A stretch of 64,000 nucleotides of DNA. Source: a virus. The position numbers were made by a program, and so were the translations under genes. Within the stretch, counting starts at the first letter, position 1; the number at the start of each line of letters is the position of its first letter. Below are positions 50,183 through 59,411 of this stretch, piece by piece. Where the stretch lies: positions 148,353-212,352 of IMG/VR virus record IMGVR_UViG_3300038441_001119; one strand, 5' to 3'. Below the pieces are notes generated by a model. The model did no database searches. It saw only the letters and a program-made list of their open reading frames with translations, and was not told where the DNA came from.

Positions 50183-51751
50183 TTAACCGATTTTGTATTT
50201 CTTCTCGTCGAGCTTCTGTTGCTCCACTTCCGACTGGGTTTGCTTCTTGTTGATGTCCACCAACTGATCGTAGGTGTGAGGAGCAACGCCGTCATATTGG
50301 ATAGCTTCACGAAGAGTGTAGCTCATGAGGTTAGGATCAGCCATCAGCGCAGGGTTCGCGCTTGCAAGGCTGTTGTAGATACTGACGACCCGGTCAGGAT
50401 CTGCTTCCGAGAGGATTGGGTCAGTGAGGATAGCCTTCTGTAGGAGAAGAGCTTTCTGAAGATCACTGCGGGTACCGTCAATAGCCATACGACGTTTGTC
50501 CATACCGCCAGCTGGGGTAGACATACGACGCTTCAGCCACTCGTAAGCAGGAGTGGTTTTGGAATCAAGCCATTCAACACCTTTGTCGAGCTTCTTGAGA
50601 GCAGGATCGAAGTCAGTCTTAGGAGCAGGAGTAGCCCGTCGCTCATGTTGCGCATCAGTATCCGTAAACCTTACATTGGAAGGTGCCGGACCTACGCCCG
50701 ACTGAGGATTGACTTCATCGGGGATAGGAGGACCTTGACGTGGCTCCGGTGTAGCGCCTAATGCTGACCTCCAGTCTTTTTTCTCCGGAGCAGGTTCACC
50801 CTTAGCTGGCTCTTTGGACTTGGTAATCTTTGGATTGCTCTTAGGAGGTCCATAGTGTACGTAGCCCTTAGGATCGAAATCTTGTGACTCTGCTCCGAGG
50901 GTAGCCCGTGCAATGTCTTCGTCAGTGAATGGCTCACCGTCGTCTTCTTCTTCCTCATCAGCAGCTTCCTTGAGCATGGACTCACACTCAAGATACTCAG
51001 TGATCTTGCTTTCAAGTTCCGTGATCAGATCAAGCTTACCAGTCGTGTCACGGGTGATCTTGACCGATGCCTTCTTCTCCATAGGGAAGCGATCATACTG
51101 AACCATCGAATATTCCTTACCAAGCTGCCATGCAATATGTGCCAGAGCTTGTTCATTGGCGTTCTCACAGGAAAGCGAATCACGCTCCCAAGCAGAATAC
51201 AGGGAAGGATTGAGATACACTTCGTGAGCCAGTTTCTTCATGGACTCTGAGATCTCGTCACGGACATTACCCATGTAGTCTTCCACACCTTGGATGAAGA
51301 GTTTGTCATTTTTCTCTGCTTCAAGACGTGCGGATCTCTCGGCAATCTCACGCAGAGACGTGGTAAACTCATCGCCTACAAAGGCAGAGGCACTCTTAAC
51401 GGAACCGTCCTCGTCATTGAACATGGCCTTAAGATTAGGCACACGGTAGACGTCGTGGTTCACTGAAACGTGCGATGCTTTCTTGACCGTCGCTCCCGGT
51501 GCTTGGTAAGAAGTATACTTTTCGATTACTTCGTCCACTGGGATCAGCGAGAAGGTACCGCCACGAGAAGCCGACTTCTTCATGTACGATACCGTTTTGG
51601 CCGTATTGAAAACCTGACACAGACGCTCCAATTGCGCGGGAGCAAGTTGGTTGTCCTGTGCGTACTTAATAAGAACATCACCGGGATCACCGGATTTGTT
51701 GAAAGTCGACACAAGGGACTCAATGATAGAGGCTGCCTTGGAGTGGGTCAT
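50183..51751 (-). CDS. Putative internal virion protein, 522 aa
   Basis: Family not recognised. The first 260 residues are helical and charged, with KKSASRGGTF, VKSASAFVG and MEKKASVKI motifs. An acidic patch (ADEEEEDDGEPFTDED), a Pro/Lys-rich linker (290-370) and a C-terminal helical domain follow. Start at 51751 after an AAGGG Shine-Dalgarno-like sequence ten bases upstream. The size resembles a portal but the sequence does not. Confidence 0.65.
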   Translation of the reverse strand: MTHSKAASIIESLVSTFNKSGDPGDVLIKYAQDNQLAPAQLERLCQVFNTAKTVSYMKKSASRGGTFSLIPVDEVIEKYTSYQAPGATVKKASHVSVNHDVYRVPNLKAMFNDEDGSVKSASAFVGDEFTTSLREIAERSARLEAEKNDKLFIQGVEDYMGNVRDEISESMKKLAHEVYLNPSLYSAWERDSLSCENANEQALAHIAWQLGKEYSMVQYDRFPMEKKASVKITRDTTGKLDLITELESKITEYLECESMLKEAADEEEEDDGEPFTDEDIARATLGAESQDFDPKGYVHYGPPKSNPKITKSKEPAKGEPAPEKKDWRSALGATPEPRQGPPIPDEVNPQSGVGPAPSNVRFTDTDAQHERRATPAPKTDFDPALKKLDKGVEWLDSKTTPAYEWLKRRMSTPAGGMDKRRMAIDGTRSDLQKALLLQKAILTDPILSEADPDRVVSIYNSLASANPALMADPNLMSYTLREAIQYDGVAPHTYDQLVDINKKQTQSEVEQQKLDEKKYKIG

Positions 51752-51801
51752 ACTAGTAGCCCTTAGTTTACGTTATTAGCCATGTAGAGTCCAGTCTTCT
51801 C

Positions 51802-52755
51802 TTAGATCTCTACGACAGTCCCGGCTTGTTGGTCCTTATAACGGGTAGCCTGCTTGACATCATCCATGTACTCGGCTTTCGCGATACCTTCGTCACGGAA
51901 AGTGGTGTAAAGGGCTTCTGCAATGGAGGACATAGGGAGAGAGTCTCCAGAAGTGTCCTGACCGCCCTGCTTTGCTGCCGACATAACGGTACGAGCGTGG
52001 TAGATGGCAGTAGTATTGGCAGTCTGGTTGACGAAGCCCAGTTTGGTGAGCATGTAACCTTGGGTCATGAACGAAGCCTCAAGACGTCCTGCAGCACTTG
52101 GACCAGACATGTCGGAAGCGTCGATACCCGGCAGACCTGCCAGATACAGGAGTTCACCGGAAGAGTGATTATATCCGTACCGTTTCATTAGCATGCCGAA
52201 GTCCTCGTTAGCGGCATATCCATCGAACATCTCCACCAGACGGGAATCAGGGTAAACGATATTGCGGATGTACATGAGGTCCTTCTTGCGGTCCAGTACA
52301 TTGAAGAACAGTTTCTCGTAAGCAGAAATGGTTCGTTTGTCGATGCCAGTGGCTTTGGAGATCTTTTCAGGAGAATCGTGATCGGAAGTAAGGAGCAGCG
52401 ACTCAATGACATCCCTGACATTCTTCATTTCAGGGTGTGCGATGATGATAGCCTCCATTACGTTCTTGTCGCTATACCGTTCAGGGTTACGACAATACAG
52501 GTATGCTTTGAACACCCAGTGGTCCTCTCCAGTGAGTGCTACAGGGTAGTCTTTACCTGAGGCTGCGAAGATAGCGGCAGAATGCCAGCCAATGGCTGCA
52601 TTCTTGTATATGTGAATGAAAGATCCTAGCTGCTTGTCTACAGGGAATGAAATACGCTTGTTCCCCGGAAGAACTACGGATGGTGGCGCATAGGAAGAAC
52701 CTCCCAGTTCAGACGGGAGGTTCTCTGCGATTTGCTTAATCTTGTCAGCGGTCAC
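51802..52755 (-). CDS. Hypothetical head-region protein, 317 aa, possible HTH
   Basis: A well-behaved globular protein without KSA motifs. Residues 100-160 include SPEKISKATGIDKRTISAYEK, a helix-turn-helix-like stretch, followed by more helices. GTG start at 52755 overlaps the upstream TGA as GTGA. A DNA-binding or regulatory role, or a small terminase-like role suggested by the HTH, cannot be separated by eye. Confidence 0.65.
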   Translation of the reverse strand: MTADKIKQIAENLPSELGGSSYAPPSVVLPGNKRISFPVDKQLGSFIHIYKNAAIGWHSAAIFAASGKDYPVALTGEDHWVFKAYLYCRNPERYSDKNVMEAIIIAHPEMKNVRDVIESLLLTSDHDSPEKISKATGIDKRTISAYEKLFFNVLDRKKDLMYIRNIVYPDSRLVEMFDGYAANEDFGMLMKRYGYNHSSGELLYLAGLPGIDASDMSGPSAAGRLEASFMTQGYMLTKLGFVNQTANTTAIYHARTVMSAAKQGGQDTSGDSLPMSSIAEALYTTFRDEGIAKAEYMDDVKQATRYKDQQAGTVVEI

Positions 52756-53012
52756 TTGAAGGGCAAGTATCCTCTAAATACACAATGTCCGCAACAACAA
52801 GTATCCCATTCTGCATCAGGAGGCGGGGTGCGGAATTTGCGCAGCTGTCTGAACTTGTTGTTACCGACTCGTTCGTAGTCTTCCTTACAATGCGGACATA
52901 CGCTTGGGTGACAAAACTGATGTCCAGACTTTGGTCTGATTACAGGTTTGTCTCGGTGATAGTGCGAAATCTCCGCATTGTTGGTAGGTGTGGAAGATTT
53001 ATTACCAGCCAT
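52752..53012 (-). CDS. Zinc-finger-like small protein, 86 aa
   Basis: Start at the ATG at 53012 (MAGNKSSTPTNNAEISHYHR). Ligand-rich sequence: HQFCHPSVCPHCKEDYER (near 32-48) and CCCGHC (72-77), giving several Cys/His pairs in a two-knuckle layout. It probably binds one or two zinc ions. Overlaps both neighbours (11 and 4 bases). Its partner is unknown. Confidence 0.7.
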   Translation of the reverse strand: MAGNKSSTPTNNAEISHYHRDKPVIRPKSGHQFCHPSVCPHCKEDYERVGNNKFRQLRKFRTPPPDAEWDTCCCGHCVFRGYLPFK

Positions 53013-53340
53013 CTTTATTGGCGTCGTAAGGGACCGGCTTGTACTGTTCCACCTTCTTGAATTCCTTGATAGGCATGGCAATCAATGGAGCGACATTATC
53101 GTTGAGCCAAGTAAGACCATGACGGTCAAGCAGCTGCGGCGTTCCTTCTCCTACACACAAGCGGTGACCATTGCGAGTAAGGTAAACGACAATCTTGCTG
53201 GAGTCTTCCATAGAGATCATCGACGAAAGTACAGTGTCTTGTCCTTTCAAACGTACTCCGGTGATTGACGAGTCGCGGGCAGAAATAACGAGGTGCCCTG
53301 CGTTGTACTGTCCGGTTTCGATTTCTTTCTTATTCTTCAT
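53002..53340 (-). CDS. Hypothetical protein, 112 aa
   Basis: A small beta-rich protein (AGHLVISARDSSITGVRLKG, KIVVYLTRNGHRLCVGEGTP). No family recognised. It overlaps its neighbours by 11 bases each in a run of four short genes between the large 755-aa and 317-aa genes. Confidence 0.7.
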   Translation of the reverse strand: MKNKKEIETGQYNAGHLVISARDSSITGVRLKGQDTVLSSMISMEDSSKIVVYLTRNGHRLCVGEGTPQLLDRHGLTWLNDNVAPLIAMPIKEFKKVEQYKPVPYDANKDGW

Positions 53341-53818
53341 TAACTTTTCCTACAGTAATGTGTGCTTGTTCGTCGAACATTCGGGTGTACTGCGTATGAG
53401 GTAAATCAAACAGCGTCACCACTTCTGATGCCCTACTTTCTGGGAACTCCTCTTCATTAGGAGACAACGGACCCTCGTATCCGGGCGCATTAAGCCAGAA
53501 AGACCCTCTAGTATTGTTCGGGGTAGCGGAGTCTCCGATACAAACAACAATACCTTCCCTATCTGTGCGACCGAAGTATGCCATCGCTGCAGATAGTAGG
53601 GTATCGTAAGTAGGGAGGCGATTAGGCACAAAATCAGACAGGTCTTTGTAGTCGTACTTGCGCTCTACCAGAACTTCGTCAGTGAGACCCATGACAGTGA
53701 GAGTAAAAATGTCGCCATCCTTTTCTCGCTCCAAACGCATTCTTACATCTTTTCTGGAAATACCATGTGTGTCCATGGCTTCCTGAATTGACTCCTTGGT
53801 TATACTTTCTCTTGTCAT
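53330..53818 (-). CDS. Hypothetical protein, 162 aa
   Basis: Family not recognised. A helical start (TKESIQEAMDTHGISRKDVR) precedes strands (GDIFTLTVMGLTDEVLVERK) and a domain with GIVVCIGDSATPNNTRGSFW. The GDSATPN stretch is not in a protease context. It starts one base from the stop of the upstream gene. Confidence 0.7.
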   Translation of the reverse strand: MTRESITKESIQEAMDTHGISRKDVRMRLEREKDGDIFTLTVMGLTDEVLVERKYDYKDLSDFVPNRLPTYDTLLSAAMAYFGRTDREGIVVCIGDSATPNNTRGSFWLNAPGYEGPLSPNEEEFPESRASEVVTLFDLPHTQYTRMFDEQAHITVGKVNEE

Positions 53819-53819
53819 A

Positions 53820-54026
53820 TTAGTCCCACGTCAGTTCGATCATTTCTTCTTTGGAAAGGTGCATCACCAAAGTACTCTCTCCATTCGGTAATGAGGCGTA
53901 AATGTCAAAGACGAAGCCGTCTTTCTTACTGAATGTAGAGGTAAGCTTCACCATATCATGCTGGGAAGTCTGCAGTTTTTCTGCTCCCTTTATAGTGCAG
54001 ATCTTTAATAGTTCCGTTCTGGTCAT
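53820..54026 (-). CDS. Hypothetical protein, 68 aa
   Basis: The frame is open up to 54122, but the terminator at 54043-54073 lies within that extension. The ATG at 54026 (MTRTELLKICTIKGAEK) is therefore the better start. A small alpha/beta protein, beta-rich after residue 25 (KLTSTFSKKDGFVFDIYASL). Its leader of about 10 bases to the terminator T-run is very short. Confidence 0.6.
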   Translation of the reverse strand: MTRTELLKICTIKGAEKLQTSQHDMVKLTSTFSKKDGFVFDIYASLPNGESTLVMHLSKEEMIELTWD

Positions 54027-54035
54027 TTGATAGGT

Positions 54036-54073
54036 AAAAAAAATAAGTCCCTGCTTCATCAGCAAGGACTTAT
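54036..54073 (-). terminator. Terminator after gene 54100-56367
   Basis: The stem ATAAGTCCTTGC/GCAGGGACTTAT (one G-T pair) is followed by TTTTTTT on the minus strand, 27 bases past the stop at 54100. It is one of the clearest terminators in the window. Confidence 0.9.
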
Positions 54074-54099
54074 CGCTAAGCTTTTCTTTGAGGTTGCCC

Positions 54100-56367
54100 T
54101 TAAAGTGGTGCTGATCCCTCAATGTCGCTATTCCGCTTGATTAGTTCAAGCAAAATATCACCGAAAGATTTAAATTGTGAAACGAGGTTGTTCTCGATGT
54201 TCGTCATGTCATCCGAACCGTAGAGCTTCTCGAAGTCCGAAGGTTTCCAGTAGAACAAGAAGATAAGCCGCCCGAAATGGTCCAGCCCTTCCTCAAGCTT
54301 TGGAATGTACTTGGCGATCATCGAGGCACTGTCGTACGTCGAAATGAGTAGACCAGTGACACCCGGATCAATCAGATTGGCGACCCCACCTTGTTGTGCC
54401 ATCTGTGCAAGCTCTTCAGGAGACGATCCCAGAAGCATGTCGTCGGTGAATCCAGCCTTCTTACCATCCTTGGACACAAACCGTGACTCAGGTCCTTGAT
54501 CCTTTGGATTTGGATCATAGAAGTCACCAAGACGGCGGTTAGGTGGAACAGGTTGATCAGTTTCCGACTGCAGGGCGAACTGCTGTGGATTCTCCATAGG
54601 AACATTCAGATCCTGATCGTAATCAGTCTGCCATTCAGGAGTATTCACAATACGGATGTTCGTTGCACGCTTGACCAGTTCAACACGATCAACGAGGAAC
54701 TCAACAGAACCTTTCTCGCTGAGAAGGTCCATCATTGCGGTCACTTCTGCACCGGGAATGAGGAAAGAGTGGGCCACTTTGACAGCAGCGGTTTCCACAT
54801 CGTCCACTTCATCCCAATCCTTGTCGTTGAGCTTGATCTTAACGGCTTTGTTACCGGTTTCGTCCTTACCTTTCAGGGATACCTTGTCGATACCCTGATC
54901 GTAGAAGAACTGCCACAGTTGCTCTTGACCGCCCAGCTTATGCGGGCATTCCTTGGCATCATGTCGCTCACTGTCGTACTTACATACTTCAGTAGCCACA
55001 GGAAGGAACTTCACATCACCATTGAATACATTGGACTCACTCTTGCTGAGATAGCGGTCGTAGGAGATCACCGGAGAGTTCTCATTGCGGTAAGCAACGG
55101 CTCCATTGGTAAGATTGATCACAAGAACCCCATCAGAACGCTTCTTGGTGGATGCGACATGGAAGGGAGCTGATACAGAACCATTGCGGGTGTTGACCGC
55201 GACGTTACCACCATTGGAAGGTTTGTCTTTCAGTTCCTCATCGAACGCCCACTGTTGCTTCTTGTCCTCAAGCGGAGAGCCAAGGATACGGGTGACATAG
55301 TCTTTGTAGTAGTTACCATCCTTGAAGATGACAACTTTGGAGAGACCTTGCGAAGACTGGGTGTAGCCAGAACGTGGTGCACAGTCCAGAGAGCAGCAAC
55401 CATCACGTTCCATCTGGAATCCAACAAAGGCTTTTCGTTCCTTACCATCAGAGCAGATCACATTGTAGAAGCCCGGCTCAGACACTTCTGCAGCACAGTC
55501 TTCCACATTGGCGATCACTGGTTTGAGGTCCAGCTCCTTACGTGCATCAACAAGCATCCATCCACGCTTATAACCAAGATGTTTGTCTTCGCTGGAAGCA
55601 TCTTTAATCAGTTCAAACTCACCTGTGTAGAGAGTGAGGTCTGCATCAGGGAGAATGGTTTCGGAAGCCTTCTTGATCGTGTAAGCCTCTTCTGCGGTAG
55701 GAGTAGGTGCCCATACTTCTTCGTCAAGGGACACAACAGCCTCTGCGAATGGGAAACTGATTTCAATGGCATGAGCAAGCTTCTCCATGGCGTCGTCTTC
55801 ATACAGAAGGAAGTCGCGAAGCATTGGTGCTGGAGCAGCTGACTTGGTGCCAGATGCATTCTTCTCCATCTCAGAGAAGACATCTTCCCAAGCAACCTTG
55901 ATGTCCTCCGCCGCACTCTTGTTCATCCAAGGATTGGCAAGTCGCTCAAGGCGCATACCGGGGCGCATCTTGGAGGTCATATCTTCCGATTGACCCTGAC
56001 CTGCAACCTCCGTCGAATAACGGGAAACAAGGTGTTGCGTCCACTCTGCGGTAAGCGGTTTGAAGAGCTTCTTGTTATGCTCGTACAGAAGCTCGGTACC
56101 CTTGACGTCTCCAGTGATGAAGAAGCAGGGAACAGAGAAAAGATTCTTTGCAATACGGAAGGCGAAGATACCTGCCATCTTCGTATTGTCATCATTCGAG
56201 TAAACCACTTCGAATCCCAGACGGTGCGGATCATCCAGAAGAGGACCTGCCTTTTGGGAGATGTAGTTGTAAGCGAGGTCCATGAAAGCACGCTCGACGT
56301 CCTCGGCATATCCGCCTGCGGCCATCTGTGCTGCTGCTTTCTTCCAGTCGTAGTCAAGGATGCTCAT
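54100..56367 (-). CDS. Large putative internal virion protein, 755 aa
   Basis: Family not recognised. The N-terminus (1-130) is a compact alpha/beta domain (YISQKAGPLLDDPHRLGFEV, FAFRIAKNLFSVPCFFITGD). A stretch with WMNKSAAEDIKVA, GTKSAAPAP and TIKKASETI (145-240) looks like linkers rich in KSA motifs. Beta-rich domains with Cys (CCSLDC, CAAEVSEP) follow to about 560, and the end is helical. It may be a packaged multi-domain protein. Followed by a strong terminator. Confidence 0.65.
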   Translation of the reverse strand: MSILDYDWKKAAAQMAAGGYAEDVERAFMDLAYNYISQKAGPLLDDPHRLGFEVVYSNDDNTKMAGIFAFRIAKNLFSVPCFFITGDVKGTELLYEHNKKLFKPLTAEWTQHLVSRYSTEVAGQGQSEDMTSKMRPGMRLERLANPWMNKSAAEDIKVAWEDVFSEMEKNASGTKSAAPAPMLRDFLLYEDDAMEKLAHAIEISFPFAEAVVSLDEEVWAPTPTAEEAYTIKKASETILPDADLTLYTGEFELIKDASSEDKHLGYKRGWMLVDARKELDLKPVIANVEDCAAEVSEPGFYNVICSDGKERKAFVGFQMERDGCCSLDCAPRSGYTQSSQGLSKVVIFKDGNYYKDYVTRILGSPLEDKKQQWAFDEELKDKPSNGGNVAVNTRNGSVSAPFHVASTKKRSDGVLVINLTNGAVAYRNENSPVISYDRYLSKSESNVFNGDVKFLPVATEVCKYDSERHDAKECPHKLGGQEQLWQFFYDQGIDKVSLKGKDETGNKAVKIKLNDKDWDEVDDVETAAVKVAHSFLIPGAEVTAMMDLLSEKGSVEFLVDRVELVKRATNIRIVNTPEWQTDYDQDLNVPMENPQQFALQSETDQPVPPNRRLGDFYDPNPKDQGPESRFVSKDGKKAGFTDDMLLGSSPEELAQMAQQGGVANLIDPGVTGLLISTYDSASMIAKYIPKLEEGLDHFGRLIFLFYWKPSDFEKLYGSDDMTNIENNLVSQFKSFGDILLELIKRNSDIEGSAPL

Positions 56368-56624
56368 ATACGATAAATAGCCTTAGATAGTGATTGCTCG
56401 ATACATTGTACGACAAGAGCTTCTGTTTTTAAAGAAGAAAGCTTGTCCTTGCTGATACGTACCACAGTTCTACGCTGTGTAGTCTCGTTCCTGACTCCAA
56501 TCTCGTAATCAGTATCATTCTCAACCAGAGTCCAGAACTGGTAGTACATAAACTCATTCCGCAGTAGGGAACGAATGTACTTCTCTAAAATCTCCAGCCT
56601 AGTGTCGTAATTGTTCGCGTCCAT
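56364..56624 (-). CDS. Hypothetical protein, 86 aa
   Basis: Small mixed protein (helix 1-30, strands around DYEIGVRNETTQRRTVVRIS, helix at end). No family recognised. Four-base overlap with the large downstream gene suggests coupled translation. Confidence 0.7.
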   Translation of the reverse strand: MDANNYDTRLEILEKYIRSLLRNEFMYYQFWTLVENDTDYEIGVRNETTQRRTVVRISKDKLSSLKTEALVVQCIEQSLSKAIYRI

Positions 56625-56639
56625 AATGATGACAACGCA

Positions 56640-57800
56640 TCAGTAGGAAGCAGTCCCGTCAGGTCGGAAATACATGGCTCCAACGCGTTGTTGAGGAGTA
56701 GTAGCTCCAAAACGATATGGTGTCGAGGTGTTATTTGCGCCTTGCCCGAATTGGCTGCGCATTTGCTGATACTGACTCCAACCTTGGTTAGCTGCGTACT
56801 GCGGTGCAATCAACGCACCTGCACGCTCAATGAATCCAAGATTGTTGAACTTGTTCTGCATTCCTTCCAGAGCAAGGTCGTTACCAGCCATTTGACCACC
56901 CATATAAGCAGCATCACGGCTACCGCCATAGCCAGCCATCACACCCATACCTGCAAACGCCGCAGGGACACCCCAACTATTCACATTATGGATCTGCCTG
57001 CGTACTCCAGTGGGGAGAGCTTTGTACTTGTTGCCAACAGCCTTGAAAGCACCAGCAACAGGTTTAAATATCGAACCACTCTTGATCCGACCATAAGCAC
57101 GGTCTCGGAAGAACTCTGGAGAGAACTGCCCATCCATGAACTGTCGGGCAGTTGAAGGGTTGCTTGCCTGCGAACCATAACCATAACGACTCAGACCATT
57201 GATTCCACCATTGTAGAGGAAGTTGTATCGGTCTTTCATCCCAGACTGCGAATAGGCGCCGAGAACATTGCTTACAGCAGTGTCTGCTCCTTGCAAAGCA
57301 CCTCTGCGTACGTCTCCTTCCGCTCTACCTGAAAGACCATAACCAATTTGACCAATACGGCTGTACGGGTCAACATTGACGTCTTCACCAGTAAGACCCT
57401 TAATCGCCAGAGGAAGCCCTGTGTAGGTCGCAACAGCACCTGTGATACCTCCTGCTGCCCTAGGGTCAAACAAGAGGGTTCTAGGGGCATTGTAGAGCGT
57501 TCCAGTGACAGCACCTGCAGCCCTGAGACCACCGCGTGCCAAAGGATTCTGGAAACTGTTTACATAGTTGTTCCAATTCTGATTGTAACCACGGAACTTC
57601 TGTCCTGCAGCTACAGCATCACCTTTGGCTGCATTGAACTTGTTCGCATAGGTGGAACCCGGAACATGTGTAGTTCCCATAGCGGGTTTCCAGCTCTTTG
57701 CATTGGCATGAGCAAACTCTCGCTCACCACGGGCAAGGGTTTGCATACCCCTACCATGGAAAGCATTGATGAATCTGGAGAAACCACCGGGGGCTGGCAT
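56640..57800 (-). CDS. Putative internal virion protein, 386 aa, Gly/Ala/Tyr-rich
   Basis: Low-complexity style: Gly, Ala, Asn, Tyr and Arg dominate, with hydrophobic stretches (GLRAAGAVTGTLYNAPRTLL, GGITGAVATYTGLPLAIKGL, WGVPAAFAGMGVMAGYGGS). The N-terminus is basic and aromatic. It resembles the other proteins between 56640 and 64000 and may be ejected with DNA. No enzymatic motif recognised. Confidence 0.65.
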   Translation of the reverse strand: MPAPGGFSRFINAFHGRGMQTLARGEREFAHANAKSWKPAMGTTHVPGSTYANKFNAAKGDAVAAGQKFRGYNQNWNNYVNSFQNPLARGGLRAAGAVTGTLYNAPRTLLFDPRAAGGITGAVATYTGLPLAIKGLTGEDVNVDPYSRIGQIGYGLSGRAEGDVRRGALQGADTAVSNVLGAYSQSGMKDRYNFLYNGGINGLSRYGYGSQASNPSTARQFMDGQFSPEFFRDRAYGRIKSGSIFKPVAGAFKAVGNKYKALPTGVRRQIHNVNSWGVPAAFAGMGVMAGYGGSRDAAYMGGQMAGNDLALEGMQNKFNNLGFIERAGALIAPQYAANQGWSQYQQMRSQFGQGANNTSTPYRFGATTPQQRVGAMYFRPDGTASY

Positions 57801-57803
57801 ATA

Positions 57804-59411
57804 TTAAACGAATGGAAGACCTGCGTAGCGACCAACGATACCGTGGCGACCTTGTTGACGGATGCTAGGGTCTTGGAGACCTTGACCCATTATGCCTCGA
57901 AGCTGCGAAGGATCAAACTCATAGTTACCCATCAGACGTCCAATGAAACCGGTGTTCTGTGCTTGATTCTGCGCAAGACCATAGCCTTGTCCAAGACCTT
58001 GGTCCAGACCAGTCGCATAACCGGCTTGGTTGCCTTTCTCATACCCAGTTCCACGACCAAGTGCCCACAGACCTGCTCCACCTGCTCCAATAGCAGTGTT
58101 CTTCATCCATGGAGTCTGGTTGAAGGTACGTCCAGCTCTGCGAAGACCTGCGTAACCTTTACCAATCATGGAAGTGGGACGAAGACCTCTGGAACCAGCT
58201 CCAAGGAGACCAGCGACATTGGCGGATTTAATGAAAGAGGACTTGGTCATCGGATTGTTCTTTAACTCTGCAACTCTAGCACGGATGTCGTCAGGAGACA
58301 ATTGGCGAATTGCGGAAATGACGGGATCGGTAAGGTTGTTCTTCAGACCAGAGTTTCCAATGGAGTCTTCAGCGAATCTGAGACCACGTGCAGTGTTCTC
58401 TCTAAGCGCAATGTCCTGCAGCTTGGCTTTGTCGCGATTCATATACGGACCGAGGCTCTCGAATGCTGGCATCTTTATATCCTTGAGGAAATCAGCATTC
58501 AGATTACCCTGAGTCCGAAGGCGTTCGCTCAGAGAAGGTCCTTCTGACTTGCGAACAAGCATCTGTGCAATAGGCGACATCTGCGAAACCTTATCGGTCA
58601 TCGCCGTATGTGCGCCTGTTGTAGCCTTGTTCAGCTTATCGGAGATGTCGTTCTTAGCGTCATTGCTTCTGCGATACGCAAAGCCACCACCAAGACCAGC
58701 ACCCAATGCACCTCCTCCAAGAGCACCCATAAGGAGCATCTTGAGACGCTTGCCTTTGTACTTCTCGTCAGTGAGGGAAGTGAGACCACCACCAATAGCT
58801 CCAAGACCTGCACCTGCAATACCACCAGCAAGACCTCCTTTGAAAGCCATGTCAGCTGGGTTGAAAGGATGCACGTTTACGTCAGCTTGTTTTTTCATAG
58901 CGTCATGTTGATTGTTACGATATGCGTTAATGGCGCTGGAACCGATCCCGCCAGCAAACATACCACCAAGACCGGATAGCTCACCGACACTACGGCTCAT
59001 GGCTTTCATCATCAATGCCTGTCTTCGCTTACCTAAACGGCCCCTGCCCATTTGCATCCATCCTTGTGGATTCTTTTGAATAGTTCGGTGCACAACGGAT
59101 GGTCCGAGGTATTTACCAAGGAGTTTACCAATAGCATGACCACCACCTACGCCAAGGCCAGCAATCATCCCGTTACCAACAGGAGACTTGTTCTCATCAG
59201 AGCGTAGCTGGTTGATCCCTTCCATAGCCCCACCTGCTCCAGCGCCCCATAGAGCACTGTTACCAACTTGAATACTAGGATCACCGACAAGATCCTTCAG
59301 ACCCTTGAACGGGTTGCGGAGTGGTGTCTTTGGTTTAGTAGCAGCGCGAGAAGCGAAGTCCTCTATACGAGCCAGTGTACCTGCTGATTTAATCAACTTA
59401 GAAGTTTTCAT
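57804..59411 (-). CDS. Putative internal virion protein, 535 aa, glycine zippers
   Basis: The N-terminus MKTSKLIKSAGTLARIEDFA carries a KSA motif. Several Gly-rich hydrophobic segments follow (ALWGAGAGGAMEGINQL, GGLAGGIAGAGLGAIGGGLT, MGALGGGALGAGLGGGFAY), then helical parts with FIKSANVAGLLG near 395. Repeated glycine zippers suggest it can insert in or cross membranes, as ejected proteins do. No known family. Confidence 0.65.
   Translation of the reverse strand: MKTSKLIKSAGTLARIEDFASRAATKPKTPLRNPFKGLKDLVGDPSIQVGNSALWGAGAGGAMEGINQLRSDENKSPVGNGMIAGLGVGGGHAIGKLLGKYLGPSVVHRTIQKNPQGWMQMGRGRLGKRRQALMMKAMSRSVGELSGLGGMFAGGIGSSAINAYRNNQHDAMKKQADVNVHPFNPADMAFKGGLAGGIAGAGLGAIGGGLTSLTDEKYKGKRLKMLLMGALGGGALGAGLGGGFAYRRSNDAKNDISDKLNKATTGAHTAMTDKVSQMSPIAQMLVRKSEGPSLSERLRTQGNLNADFLKDIKMPAFESLGPYMNRDKAKLQDIALRENTARGLRFAEDSIGNSGLKNNLTDPVISAIRQLSPDDIRARVAELKNNPMTKSSFIKSANVAGLLGAGSRGLRPTSMIGKGYAGLRRAGRTFNQTPWMKNTAIGAGGAGLWALGRGTGYEKGNQAGYATGLDQGLGQGYGLAQNQAQNTGFIGRLMGNYEFDPSQLRGIMGQGLQDPSIRQQGRHGIVGRYAGLPFV

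Noticed and set aside
51752-51801. Possible promoter or tiny gene in the 50-base gap
   Set aside because: There is no paired -35/-10, and the only ATG frame has six codons. I see only an SD-like AAGGG for the gene starting at 51751.
53330-53818. GDSATPN stretch read as a serine protease motif
   Set aside because: It lacks GDSG and the surrounding strands, and no upstream His box is present, unlike the gene at 60622.
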